DNA of 64,000 nt from UBA7328 sp965247965. GTDB lineage: Bacteria > Bacteroidota > Bacteroidia > Chitinophagales > Saprospiraceae. The notes beneath the pieces were generated by a model. It had not been told where the DNA came from, ran no database searches, and saw only the letters and a list, made by a program, of their open reading frames with translations. Both the position numbers and the translations under genes were made by a program. The stretch spans positions 2,666,001 through 2,730,000 of the forward strand of contig OZ252053.1 in the NCBI GenBank assembly GCA_965247965.1, in the 5' to 3' direction. The first letter of the stretch is position 1. Each line of letters opens with the position of its first letter. Of this stretch, positions 9,005 to 18,248 are shown in pieces.

Positions 9005-10714
9005 TTACCTCTCGCAATCTAAATTCGCTGTTATTTTGAAGATCATGCGCAAATTTGATCCAGGGAATATGGTTTCAGTTTTGTTGAGCAGGTCTGCAAT
9101 CTGTTTGGCTGCATGATTAAATCTTGGTGCAGAAAGAGAGTGCAAGGTTATAGTCAGCGTTTTACTCTTATAATCCGGAATCAAGTCAGCGTTGTTGCTG
9201 ATGATTTGTTTGATGAACATTCTTTTTTCGTCTTTTGCCCTATTGAGGTGGTCACAAGCCACAGCTGCCACAGATGATTCTGCTCTGTAAGCGATCATCT
9301 TTATTACATTCATGAACAGTTTACTTTCGGTTTTTAACTTGTTATACCTTTTCTGCTCGGGCATACGCTCAAGAGTTATTCTGGCAGGAATATCATTTCT
9401 GAGGGTGGCGATCTTGTTTTCTTCTTTTCGAAGAATATCAATTTTGTGTTTATACTTCATTTGTCTTTCGGTTATTTCAGGAAGTTTGTCAATTTTCTCA
9501 TCCATAGCTAGTTCTGCAAGAGGGAAGAACTTGGCTTCTAACCGGGTGATCTTTTCCCTGAGTTTTTTCAGTTGGTTTGTTAATTTTCGGTATTGTGGGT
9601 TGACCACTTCCCGATTGGGATCAATACTTTCTACCCCAAATTGAATCATTTTATCAAAATCATAGTCTTGAATGAGGTAACTGAAGAAGTTTTCCTGACA
9701 CCACCTTCCAAACATTCTGCCTGCTATCAATGCTATTCCCAAAGTAGGGTGAGTGGTGATAATAGCGGTTTGATGTTCACCCTTTTCAGACAAGCTTCTG
9801 ATCTCTCTGAAAGTGTGTCCTCCAAGCGTTACTTCTTTCTCGCACAATTGCATGGTTACATCCTGGCTAAGTACTTGTGTATCAGTGGATTCAAAGTCAT
9901 CTTTATTCCATGAATCTCGCACATCCTTGCGATATGTAATCACGGCTATTCTATACCTTTCCCACAGGTGGTTAAAGAAAGCAGGTTCGTAAGCCTCCCT
10001 GTCAAAAATAAAGGTGCATTGAGGGCTTTGTCGATCATCCTCCTCTTGTATCTCAGTAAGTAATTTGGTTTGTAGCATTTGTGGAATAATCAGGTCTTGT
10101 ATTGCTTCTTTTATTTTCTCTGTCAATTGCCCTATCACCATCATAACAGGCATCCCTTGTGCATCGTGAACCCAATACTCCGTAGTGGCGCTTAAACACA
10201 ATTTTTGTCTCGCAATATATTTGACAGGTAGATTAGCTTTGCCTCCATAATAGATCCGTTGGTGACCATCTATATATAAAAAAGATGAGTCCTCATTATC
10301 CTCATCTCTATACCAGTGATCGATCAGAAGGTTGTTCAGTTCAACGGCTTTTTCCTGCTTGCTCAGCAAATCTATTTTCTCTCGCAAACACCGAACTTCT
10401 GGTATACGATCCAAGCCTATTATCCTGCCGATCTCCCCTGGTTTACATTGTTTGAGTTGTTCGGGATTTTTGATGCGCAACAAGGCCATGAAGGCCAAAG
10501 TCAATAGTATCGACCTTAGTCCGTAATAGTGTGATGAAGGTAACTCATATACCTGTTTTGTCTTGAATAACCCATGCTCTATCAAGGCAGGTAAGAGGAA
10601 TAATACCCCTGCTCCGCATAAAGCTTCGCTGTTGTCAAACTTCACCTCAGCATGACCAGACAACCCAAGAGATGCACCTATCCTGTCTTCAGAGCGGCTT
10701 GTGGCTATGCCCAT
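9005..10714 (-). CDS. IS-A transposase, catalytic ORF B
   Basis: Probably translated as the C-terminal part of a 744-residue fusion. The frame remains open upstream of the first ATG (10714) as far as the A8 run at 10788-10795, and a -1 shift there joins it to ORF A. The first catalytic Asp is plausibly in SSFLYIDGHQRIYYGG and the second in CTFIFDREAYEPAFF, followed by a coiled region rich in Lys/Glu (LTNQLKKLREKITRLEAKF). This layout is DDE-like. The stop codon lies inside the terminal inverted repeat. Family uncertain. Confidence 0.8.
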   Translation of the reverse strand: MGIATSRSEDRIGASLGLSGHAEVKFDNSEALCGAGVLFLLPALIEHGLFKTKQVYELPSSHYYGLRSILLTLAFMALLRIKNPEQLKQCKPGEIGRIIGLDRIPEVRCLREKIDLLSKQEKAVELNNLLIDHWYRDEDNEDSSFLYIDGHQRIYYGGKANLPVKYIARQKLCLSATTEYWVHDAQGMPVMMVIGQLTEKIKEAIQDLIIPQMLQTKLLTEIQEEDDRQSPQCTFIFDREAYEPAFFNHLWERYRIAVITYRKDVRDSWNKDDFESTDTQVLSQDVTMQLCEKEVTLGGHTFREIRSLSEKGEHQTAIITTHPTLGIALIAGRMFGRWCQENFFSYLIQDYDFDKMIQFGVESIDPNREVVNPQYRKLTNQLKKLREKITRLEAKFFPLAELAMDEKIDKLPEITERQMKYKHKIDILRKEENKIATLRNDIPARITLERMPEQKRYNKLKTESKLFMNVIKMIAYRAESSVAAVACDHLNRAKDEKRMFIKQIISNNADLIPDYKSKTLTITLHSLSAPRFNHAAKQIADLLNKTETIFPGSNLRMIFKITANLDCER

Positions 10715-10776
10715 CGGCGTAGATTGGTCTAGGTCATTGCGATCATTTAAGGTCGAGCCATTTCCACCTTCACACT

Positions 10777-11238
10777 CTATTTTGAACTTTTTTTTAAAGT
10801 GCCTTTTTCAATGTGATAGCGTATCGACGATTCTGAAATCCCTTCTTGTTTTGAGATACTCAAATTACTTTGTCTCTTATCCAGCTTCGATTGTATCCGC
10901 TCCACTAGTTTACCAACCATCTTGTATGCTTTGCCTTTTCTGGCATCAGGCCCGAAAAATCCAGATTCTCCCTTCTCCTTGTATTTTCTATACGATCTTC
11001 TGACACTGTCTATACTCACTCCAAAAGCCCGCTGAACTTCAGCTCGGCTGCACAATCCTTTATCTATAAAATTGCTAGTTATGAATCTGAAAGCATTAAG
11101 ATCGTCACTCGAATGACTATATACAGGTAAGCCATTGGCTATGTATTGTACAATACCGTCTTGGGTGTGTACTCCAAGACAATGAGAGATCATCTTTGTA
11201 TCTTTAGGGAAGAAGGGGAATTGTAACTGCATATACAA
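10777..11238 (-). CDS. IS-A ORF A, helix-turn-helix DNA-binding part of the transposase
   Basis: A 153-residue protein with an HTH region (LCSRAEVQRAFGVSIDSVRRSYRKYKEKGESGF) and a second DNA-binding-like segment (LSISKQEGISESSIRYHIEKG). It ends just after TTA AAA AAA AGT; slipping back one base on the A8 run continues into ORF B without a stop. It would bind the terminal repeats, either alone or as the N-domain of the fusion. Confidence 0.8.
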   Translation of the reverse strand: MYMQLQFPFFPKDTKMISHCLGVHTQDGIVQYIANGLPVYSHSSDDLNAFRFITSNFIDKGLCSRAEVQRAFGVSIDSVRRSYRKYKEKGESGFFGPDARKGKAYKMVGKLVERIQSKLDKRQSNLSISKQEGISESSIRYHIEKGTLKKSSK

Positions 11239-11313
11239 AAATATGAAGCAGTTTTAATTCGCGAGGTCTACTCCCTATTACCCTGAATTTATTGGGACGG
11301 GTAAGGAGTTCTG

Positions 11314-11638
11314 ATACTACACTTCCTGCACCAAGTGTGTCGCTTTTCTGATTCGTAACGTATTGAACAGTACCTTCTTTAATAATTAATAGCTCCTCAA
11401 AATCTTTGGGTACATGCACCCAAGGAGTTGACGTCATGCCTCCTAGTGTAATTGCATTGGCATCTACATAATCAAAACCGTCAGATCTTCCTTGAAATAT
11501 TGCCCTTTTTTCTCCATACTCTGTTTGTTCAATGGCCAGGCTATTCCACTCATGGGCGGTTGATTCAATTGACCCGCTTTGACCAATTAGGTTGATAACA
11601 AAACCAGCGAATACTTGAATAAATATTGAGGTTTTCAT
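11314..11638 (-). pseudogene. bicupin gene, 5' part (interrupted by an IS)
   Basis: Starting at the ATG at 11638, it encodes a signal peptide (MKTSIFIQVFAGFVINLIGQSG) and the first cupin domain: WVHVPKDFEELLIIKEGTVQYV and DTLGAGSVV. The reading frame then enters the IS at 11313 and stops soon after. The remaining gene lies at 8533-8990. Together they form a precise insertional mutant with no other lesion visible, which points to a recent event. Confidence 0.85.
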
Positions 11639-11722
11639 ATTCGTGAGATTAATCTGCATGGTGAGAATAAATGAAAACGCTCAATAGTGCAAAAATCGGC
11701 ACGAACGGAATATCCCTGCCGC

Positions 11723-11778
11723 AGTGTCCTTTTTTCAAAAAGAGACACTACTTGGACTCTGTTTCAAAAAGAGACGCT
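11723..11778. repeat. palindromic hairpin plus direct repeat between bicupin and SusD genes
   Basis: AGTGTCC and its near-complement GACACT flank a T-run/A-run dyad (11723-11749), which could fold as a terminator-like hairpin. The half-site TTTCAAAAAGAGAC recurs at 11734-11747 and 11762-11775. Function unknown; a bidirectional terminator between two minus-strand units is plausible. Confidence 0.45.
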
Positions 11779-11850
11779 GCCTTACTACGTTCCAATAGGA
11801 GGCTCAAATTTGAGCTTGAACTTGTTCTTGATTCTTGAACTTGTTTAAGA

Positions 11851-13599
11851 CTAATACCCCGGATTCTGCTCTAAAGGCGATTCTGTGTTTAGTTCTATTT
11901 CACTAAACGGAATCGGCCATAAGTTGTGGTGCTCTTTGATAGATGCTCCAAAAATCGGATTGAGCGTTCTCGCCCTGTCCATCCTTCCCAATCTCCTCAA
12001 CGTCATAGCTCGAAAAACCTCCAAATGCAGTTCCCTCAGACGTTCATCAAGAATATAGTCAATATCCACCTCTCCTGGAGATACCGGTTCTGCATTTGAT
12101 CTACTTCGTACGACGTTGATATCGTCGGCGGCAGCAGCTGCATTGCCAGCACCCAAGTGCGCTTCAGCTCTAAACAAATAAGTCTCCGCTAATCTTGCCG
12201 CATAGTGATCTCGCCAAAGTGTACCTGCTTGACTCGTCAAGGAACCTGGAATCGTCTGGTCAGCAGCAAAGAGCTCGGGCGGATGTTTCCCCGGTGTTGT
12301 ACATTTTCCCCAAGCAGGGAAAAAACTAATGGCTGTATCCAAGTACGATTCCTTTTTAATTAGACCATTGGCATCCGCGAAAAGGCCATTTGACGGACTA
12401 TCCGGGTTAACTACTCTAAAGTCGCGTATTATGTTGTGCTCAGAATTGCGTATATCTCCAGGACCGCTCCTTGTCCATAGTTCACCATAGAAAAATGCTG
12501 TTCCCCGCATAAATCCTGATGACCGGCCAGTGACAAAACTGTTGGGGCCACCTGCGACCAGGTTTCTCGTTTGTCCGTCGGTATCCTGGATATCTGCCCT
12601 CCATGTCCTGGGGCTAAAAAATCGCTCGAAAGCATACGTCCTACCCCGATCAGGATTGAATCCGCCTGGTGTCAGAGACTTAAAAGACAAAACCCACAAC
12701 GCTTCAGAATTGCCACTGCCTCTATTTTGGTTGCTTTGTCTGAATAAATCCCAATACACATCTCCTCCAAAATCGGGATCATTGACCCTTGCTCCAAATC
12801 GCGATGTCATTAACTCGGTAGCTGGATTGTTAATAGTCGCGGTAGCAGCAGCGATGGCGTCGTTCCACCTTTCTAAAGACAAGTATACTTCTGACAGAAA
12901 GTGATTTGCGACCTCTTTGCTTATTCTATGATCTTCCACCGAAGCGATATCGTTTAGACCAGCCACAGCCGCTTCTAAGTCAGCCGCAGCTTGCTCATAT
13001 ACGCTTAACCTGGCTGCCCTTGCGAAATCTCTCTTAGCTGATGTGATTTCGTCTAAAACGAGAGGAACACCACCATATGTATTAGCGAGCATCTTGTAGC
13101 ACAGCCCTCGAAAAAACTTAGCCTCTGCGCTTACCTGAGTTCGTTGATCGGGTGTCAACTCATTTCCTTCAACCACGCGCCCAATTATAGCATTGGCATC
13201 AAAGATGATTCGGTAGCAATTATTCCATAGTGTAGCCACTCTTGCCGCAGTCGGATGCCAAAGTGAAGCAAAATCTACAACGACCCGAGTAATTTGTCTG
13301 TTATTTAATATCAAATCTGTCCCCAGCATTTGGCTGGCGATTACACCATTACTGCTATCATGAGCCCAAATTTCATTTCTGTAGGTCGTGTACAGTTGTA
13401 ACAATGCTGACTCGTATTGTTGAAAGGTCACGAATGAATTGTCAGGGGAGAAAAAGTCTAGTGGAGATTCTTTCAAGAATTCATCCTCATTGCAGGATGT
13501 AACTGACAACAACACAAATAATATTCCAATGAATACTTTTCCAAATCCTGTTATGCTGCACATTGTATACATTTTATGTAGTGATTTATATTTTTTCAT
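11851..13599 (-). CDS. SusD/RagB-family outer-membrane glycan-binding lipoprotein
   Basis: A 582-residue lipoprotein (signal ending LLSVTSC) with the SusD layout: a TPR-rich helical core with alternating short helices (AEAKFFRGLCYKMLANTYGGVPLVLDE is the signature region), the middle segment with AALADLxxA-type helices, and the C-terminal block ETYLFRAEAHLGAGNAAAAADDINVVRSRS followed by LDERLRELHLEVFRAMTLRRLG. SusD proteins cap a SusC barrel and capture oligosaccharides at the cell surface. The cognate SusC gene directly upstream is split by an IS element, so this lipoprotein may now lack its channel. Confidence 0.95.
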   Translation of the reverse strand: MKKYKSLHKMYTMCSITGFGKVFIGILFVLLSVTSCNEDEFLKESPLDFFSPDNSFVTFQQYESALLQLYTTYRNEIWAHDSSNGVIASQMLGTDLILNNRQITRVVVDFASLWHPTAARVATLWNNCYRIIFDANAIIGRVVEGNELTPDQRTQVSAEAKFFRGLCYKMLANTYGGVPLVLDEITSAKRDFARAARLSVYEQAAADLEAAVAGLNDIASVEDHRISKEVANHFLSEVYLSLERWNDAIAAATATINNPATELMTSRFGARVNDPDFGGDVYWDLFRQSNQNRGSGNSEALWVLSFKSLTPGGFNPDRGRTYAFERFFSPRTWRADIQDTDGQTRNLVAGGPNSFVTGRSSGFMRGTAFFYGELWTRSGPGDIRNSEHNIIRDFRVVNPDSPSNGLFADANGLIKKESYLDTAISFFPAWGKCTTPGKHPPELFAADQTIPGSLTSQAGTLWRDHYAARLAETYLFRAEAHLGAGNAAAAADDINVVRSRSNAEPVSPGEVDIDYILDERLRELHLEVFRAMTLRRLGRMDRARTLNPIFGASIKEHHNLWPIPFSEIELNTESPLEQNPGY

Positions 13600-13629
13600 T
13601 ATTCTATGTTTAATAATTGTCTTAATGGA

Positions 13630-15480
13630 TTATAAACTGACGTTGAGACCAAAGGTGACACTTCTCATTACAGGGCGCCCCGACCGGGTTAAACCCGTTC
13701 CGGTTTCAGGATCCCATCCTGGCCAGTCCGTCCAGGTAGCCAGATTCTTAGCACTTACGAAAAGCTTAAGACCACTGAGACCAGTTTTGTCTAGTACAGC
13801 CTGGTCGAAAGTATATCCCAACGAAACATCCTGCAATCTGACAAAACTCCGCGAGACATAGTAGGTTCCCCGCAATCCGTCGGCTACGAAGACTTTGAAT
13901 CCCTGGTATCTTCCATCAGGATTACTCGGGTGCCAGTAATCGGCCCCTTCAAAAAGAGTTCTGTCAAACTGAGAGTCACCATTGATGGCATTCCAAGACA
14001 GCAGATTATCTCTTCCTAGATATCGGTCACTTCCTCCTTGCACCGAATTAATGAACACCTTGAGCGACCAATTTTTATATTGTACTTTATTTAAGATACT
14101 AAACCGGTAACTGGGATCTTCATAGCCTAATATAGTCCTGTCGTTGGGCGAAAAGCCGGCCACACCATCTTTGTCGACTAGCCTAAAACCTCCTATCGAG
14201 AGTCCAGCGGGGATCTCTTCGCCAACTTGGTAAATTCCATCGACTTCAAAGTCGTAAATGGTGCCAATGGGTTCGCCAATAAATAATCCGGCTCCAATAA
14301 TATCATCTTCCTTTCCATCTCCGTCATTGTCAAATCCAAGCAATTCTCTCAATTCATGACGACTCCTTGAAAAGGTGACGGAACTTGTCCAATCCCAGTC
14401 ATTATTTCGAATGTTGACCGAAGATACTGTGAGGTCAATCCCGTTATTCGCCAGTTTGCCCAGATTGGTGGATACTTGACTAAATCTTGCAATTCTCGGG
14501 ATCGGCACATCGAAAAGAATGTCTTTTGTGTCATTCTTGTAGTAATCAATGGAACCTGTGATTCTATAATCCAACAAACTAAAATCTACTCCTATGTTGT
14601 AACCGGTTGTAGTTTCCCATCTGAGTTCAGGACTCGCCAATTGAGTGATGGATTGGGTAAACAATGAATTCCCGTTTGCATCTATATAACCAAATTGCCC
14701 GGCTAACCGGGCTTGGGTGTCATAACGTCCCAGGGTACGATTTCCGCTGGAGCCGTATGAACCTCGCAATTTAAGAGAAGAGAAAAGTGACGATTTAAAA
14801 AATGATTCTTTAGAGACAACCCATGCAACAGAAGCAGACGGAAATATTCCAAATTTTTCGTTGGCTGAAAAACCAGAGAAACCATCCCGCCTGACCGTTC
14901 CAGTCAATAAGTATTTACCATCGTACCCATAACTTATTCGACCCAAACTGTAAAGGCTGGCCTCTTCATACCGGTATTCACCATCATCAGCACTGGTATT
15001 TGGATTGCCACCATCCACAGGAAAAGATAGATTGCTACCTATGCCCAACCTGTTAAATCCCAATACATCACTGACAAATCCATTGGCGGTGATTCCAGTT
15101 GCAATTCCCGTTCTTTCTTCAAAGCCATATACAGCTGTCGCATCTATGCTATGAACGCCGAAAGTCCTTTGATAATTAAGGATATTGTCAGAGGTCCAAC
15201 TTCTTCTTGTCTGCTGTAATTTTGACCCCTCACCCTGGAATGTCGAACCATGCGGTCTGAAAATTGCTTCAAAGTCCGAACGATAGTTGGTGCTGTAATT
15301 GATCTTATATGATAATCCTTCAATAAATGGTAAGTCTATTTTAGCGTATATGTTACCGAAAAGATTTAGACGAGTTTCCGTATGATCGGCATCCACGAGA
15401 TCTCGTAAAGGGTTGGTAGAAAGACCGCCCGGTTGAACGGTTAATTCACCATTTTCATCTCTCGGTAATGCCACTGGCGG
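13630..15480 (-). pseudogene. susC-like TonB-dependent receptor, 3' part (interrupted by ISKra4-like element)
   Basis: This encodes the C-terminal 610 or so residues of a SusC/RagA beta-barrel: repeated amphipathic strands, the TSDNILNYQRTFG and GYDGKYLLTGTVRRDGFSGFSAN segments typical of SusC, and the terminal strand VTFGLNVSL. Excising the element at 15481-16760 and one copy of the 8-bp target duplication restores a continuous 1,032-residue frame across the sequence YLPPV-ALPRDENG. The gene lies 30 bases upstream of susD. As it stands the fragment lacks a signal peptide and plug. Confidence 0.92.
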
Positions 15481-15503
15481 GGGTGCATTTCATTTTGTCC
15501 CGT

Positions 15504-16478
15504 CTAGGCGGCGCGTCTTAACCTGTCAGTTACCATATCCCAATGGCCACTTTTATTGATTACTCTGAGATTGATCATATTTTGAATTCCCTTGGCAGAC
15601 CATCTTTGACCTGACAGTTTCATCCTTTTTTGCAATACGTTGCGGTGCGCTGCTTCTATGGCTCCAGAACCTATTAACATTCCCTTTTCTATGTATGAAG
15701 GGTAATCCATTCTTGTCTTGTTCCTTTCTAAATAGACCATCAATTTCCTCTTTTCCTCTTTTTTTAATTTCGTGTTACAATTCAATTCATCGATCCGTTC
15801 TATAAGGCTATCATAACCCTTTTCTTTTAATAGTGAAGCTGTCTGTGAAATCCATTCTTTTCTTACTTTTTTATTTTTCATACACACATTTGCGTATTTG
15901 CTCACATTTTCAACGGCGTGGTAAAAATCTAGTACTTGGGTTGCATCAGGATATTCTGCTGTAATCCATTTTTCTATCCATACAGCTCCGTCATTCACAA
16001 AAACCATCCGGTCTTTTAATCCTGAATATTCATCTAATAACACTGAAACTTTTGTCTCAAATTCTTCATGATCACCCAAATGACCTACATATTCACTATT
16101 CCTAATCCACTGTCTATCAGCACTTTGAGGTAGAATTGAGCTTTGTTTGAATACCCTTCCCAATTTTACCTCTTTCCATCCCGGTCCTCTTGTCAATAAA
16201 TGAGAACCATCCACCTGACAATAAACTCTATCCTCTTTTTTCACATCTTCTATGTTGTACCGATCTTGGTCATCTATCCATTCTCCTACTTGTTCTCCCA
16301 TTGTATCAGTTAAACGGTAAATTGCCGTATCATTCGTTTTTACCTCTAATAATTTATTCGCAATTTCTTCCCCATTCTCGTAACAACTAAACTGGCCTAT
16401 GAATATCAACTTGCCTTGTAAATAAGGGCTTACTTTTGCAGACTCGATTTGTTCGCTGTACTTGTTGGACTTATTCAA
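15504..16478 (-). CDS. ISKra4-family transposase, catalytic ORF B (copy 1)
   Basis: Shows ISKra4-type signatures: VYCQVDGSHLLTRG (first Asp), MVFVNDGAVWIEKW (second Asp), DFYHAVENVSKYA and the C-terminal LIGSGAIEAAHRNVLQKRMK with the Glu. The frame opens only with a TTG at 16478 and remains open upstream to an A9 run (16511-16519), where a -1 shift from ORF A would give a 394-residue fusion, the expected size for the family. Confidence 0.9.
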   Translation of the reverse strand: MNKSNKYSEQIESAKVSPYLQGKLIFIGQFSCYENGEEIANKLLEVKTNDTAIYRLTDTMGEQVGEWIDDQDRYNIEDVKKEDRVYCQVDGSHLLTRGPGWKEVKLGRVFKQSSILPQSADRQWIRNSEYVGHLGDHEEFETKVSVLLDEYSGLKDRMVFVNDGAVWIEKWITAEYPDATQVLDFYHAVENVSKYANVCMKNKKVRKEWISQTASLLKEKGYDSLIERIDELNCNTKLKKEEKRKLMVYLERNKTRMDYPSYIEKGMLIGSGAIEAAHRNVLQKRMKLSGQRWSAKGIQNMINLRVINKSGHWDMVTDRLRRAA

Positions 16479-16687
16479 TTCAATTTTACCGTAACCTGTC
16501 TTGATGCATCTTTTTTTTTACGATTTTCAACAGCCTCGCCCAATGAACTCTCTAGCAATTCTCTGCCAAAATCTTTTAACAGGTAGGTAAAACTTTCTTC
16601 ATAGTCGTAAAAACTTTCAATGTCCTGTAGGTTCTTTACATCACTCATCAGTTGGTCAAATCTTTTCTGTAATTTAACCACGTTCAT
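16475..16687 (-). CDS. ISKra4 ORF A (copy 1), N-terminal part of the frameshifted transposase
   Basis: A 70-residue frame starting MNVVKLQKRFDQLMSDVKN. It contains RKKKDAS encoded by an A9 run and ends four bases inside ORF B. The match of frames (-1) and the missing ATG in ORF B make translational or transcriptional slippage the simplest reading. Confidence 0.75.
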   Translation of the reverse strand: MNVVKLQKRFDQLMSDVKNLQDIESFYDYEESFTYLLKDFGRELLESSLGEAVENRKKKDASRQVTVKLN

Positions 16688-16760
16688 GACTTTTAATTTT
16701 TGGTTGATATATCTAATTTAACACATATTTCCCTATATCGGGACATTTTGAAATGCACCC

Positions 16761-18016
16761 ACTGGCGGAAGATACCTCAATTCTCTATTAATATCCAAAC
16801 CAGAGAAATCACTGGAAGTAGCAAACGATTGCACACCGATAGTCAACCAGTCTGTAACATAGTTGTCGAGGTTGAGACGCGCGTTCCATCGAGTATAATC
16901 CTCTCCTACGTGGTAACCTATTTGGTCGGTATATCCCACAGACATGAAGGAAGAAACATTTTCGTTGTGGTGAGTTAGACTAAGATTATGACTTTGTATA
17001 CTTGGATTATTATCCGTCAAAAGATCATACCAGCCGGCTTCGGGACCTGAATTTTGCACATACGCGTCGTATGCAGTCACCATATCCTGTGTCTTAAATA
17101 AAGGACGCGCATCATAATCAGGGTCTAGCTCAGTAAAATCCGGAGCGAACCTGGAGTCAAAAAAGAAGCCATTGACGTATTGGTCGTACCATCCCTCGAC
17201 GCCTTGTGCCCGAAACTCCTTTGTAGGATCTTGCATAGTATACGATGCCTGGTAATTAATGGACGTTTTCCCAACTGTTTTTCCTGTTTTAGATGTAATA
17301 AGGATTACACCATTGGCTGCCTGTGATCCATATATTGCCGTAGAACTCGCATCTTTCAATACATCCACAGATTCAATATCATTGGGATTGAGGTCTACAA
17401 GGTTTCCTCTATAGATTACACCATCCAATACAATAAGTGGTTGTTGCTCCCCACCAAGTGACGTTCTTTCTCTTATTCGTATAGTTGGATCCTCTCCAGC
17501 AGCATCTACTTGTCCGACATTAAGACCAGGTACTGTCCCTTGAAGAGATTGGAAAAGAGAGACATTTGGTTGCTCCCTGAAGGTTTCTAGATCTGCCCGA
17601 ACCACGGCCCCGGTCAGATCGGATTTTTTTTGAGTGCCATAACCCACTACAACAAGTTCGTCCAATACTGCAGCGCCCGTCTGTAGTACTAAATCGAGGA
17701 CGTTTTGTCCTTCAATGCTTAATTCTTGGGTTTCGAAACCAAGAAATGATACAACGAGGATGTCATTACCTTCCGGAATATTTTCAATCGTATAGGCACC
17801 ATTGATATCCGTAACGGTCCCAATGTTGGTGCCTTTGACCAGGACATTTGCTCCGATCAAGGCCTCGCCACCCGAAGTTATAGTACCCGATACTGTTTTC
17901 TGTCCAAAGGTTAATAGCGGTGTGAGCAAGAGGAACAAAGACAAATTCAAAAATTGCCTCGTCTGTCTTTCAGCTCTGTTTAGGGAAATAAATAATTTGT
18001 GGTAATACATTCTCAT
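16761..18016 (-). pseudogene. susC-like TonB-dependent receptor, 5' part (interrupted)
   Basis: This encodes the signal peptide (LFLLLTPLLTFGQ), the CarboxypepD_reg-like domain (GTITSGGEALIGANVLVKGT ... VSFLGFETQEL), the TonB-box-like segment LDELVVVGYGTQKKSDLTGA that typifies SusC, and the plug (QPLIVLDGVIYRGNLVDLNPNDIESVDVLKDASS then AANGVILITSKTG). It ends after ELRYLPPV at the IS. It would make a truncated periplasmic/plug product, so glycan import by this system is probably lost in this strain. The divergent sulfatase gene starts 233 bases away. Confidence 0.93.
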
Positions 18017-18248
18017 TTCATATTCGGTTTTGTTTTACAATATGTCTGACTACAATATTGTCCAAATATACATTTCAAATAGAAGAAAAATACGTCATTT
18101 TTATCAGGAAACCTGGTCAGCGCAGAATTAATGATCATTATTTTCCCCAATTTTCAAAAAAATGAATTTTTTTTCAGTGTAAAAAAGGAAAAGTGCGAGC
18201 AAGGAGGAAAGTTAACAAAGGATTTAAATACTTTGGTGAAAAAGAAAT
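18017..18248. promoter_or_regulatory. divergent promoter region between susC and sulfatase genes
   Basis: A 232-base AT-rich spacer with opposite transcription units on either side. It must hold both promoters. I can see long A/T tracts around 18150-18190 but no palindrome strong enough to name as an operator. Confidence 0.4.

Larger units (their letters stand above)
8996..11313 (-). mobile_element. 2,318-bp insertion sequence with frameshifted DDE transposase (IS-A)
   Basis: Perfect 14-bp terminal inverted repeats (CAGAACTCCTTACC at 8996-9009 and its complement at 11300-11313), with imperfect similarity continuing inward, are flanked by a 5-bp target duplication ATACT (8991-8995 and 11314-11318). 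The element holds two minus-strand frames, a helix-turn-helix ORF and a large DDE ORF, linked by a -1 shift at an A8 run (10788-10795). I cannot assign the IS family with confidence. It disrupts the bicupin gene. Confidence 0.92.
15481..16760 (-). mobile_element. ISKra4-like insertion sequence, copy 1 (1,280 bp)
   Basis: The element is bounded by imperfect 22-bp inverted repeats (GGGTGCATTTCATTTTGTCC at the left, GGGTGCATTTCAAAATGTCC as complement at the right), differing only in the central four bases. It is flanked by an 8-bp duplication ACTGGCGG (15473-15480 and 16761-16768). A second copy of the same length and, by eye, the same sequence lies at 44521-45800. It interrupts the susC-like gene. 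Confidence 0.95.
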
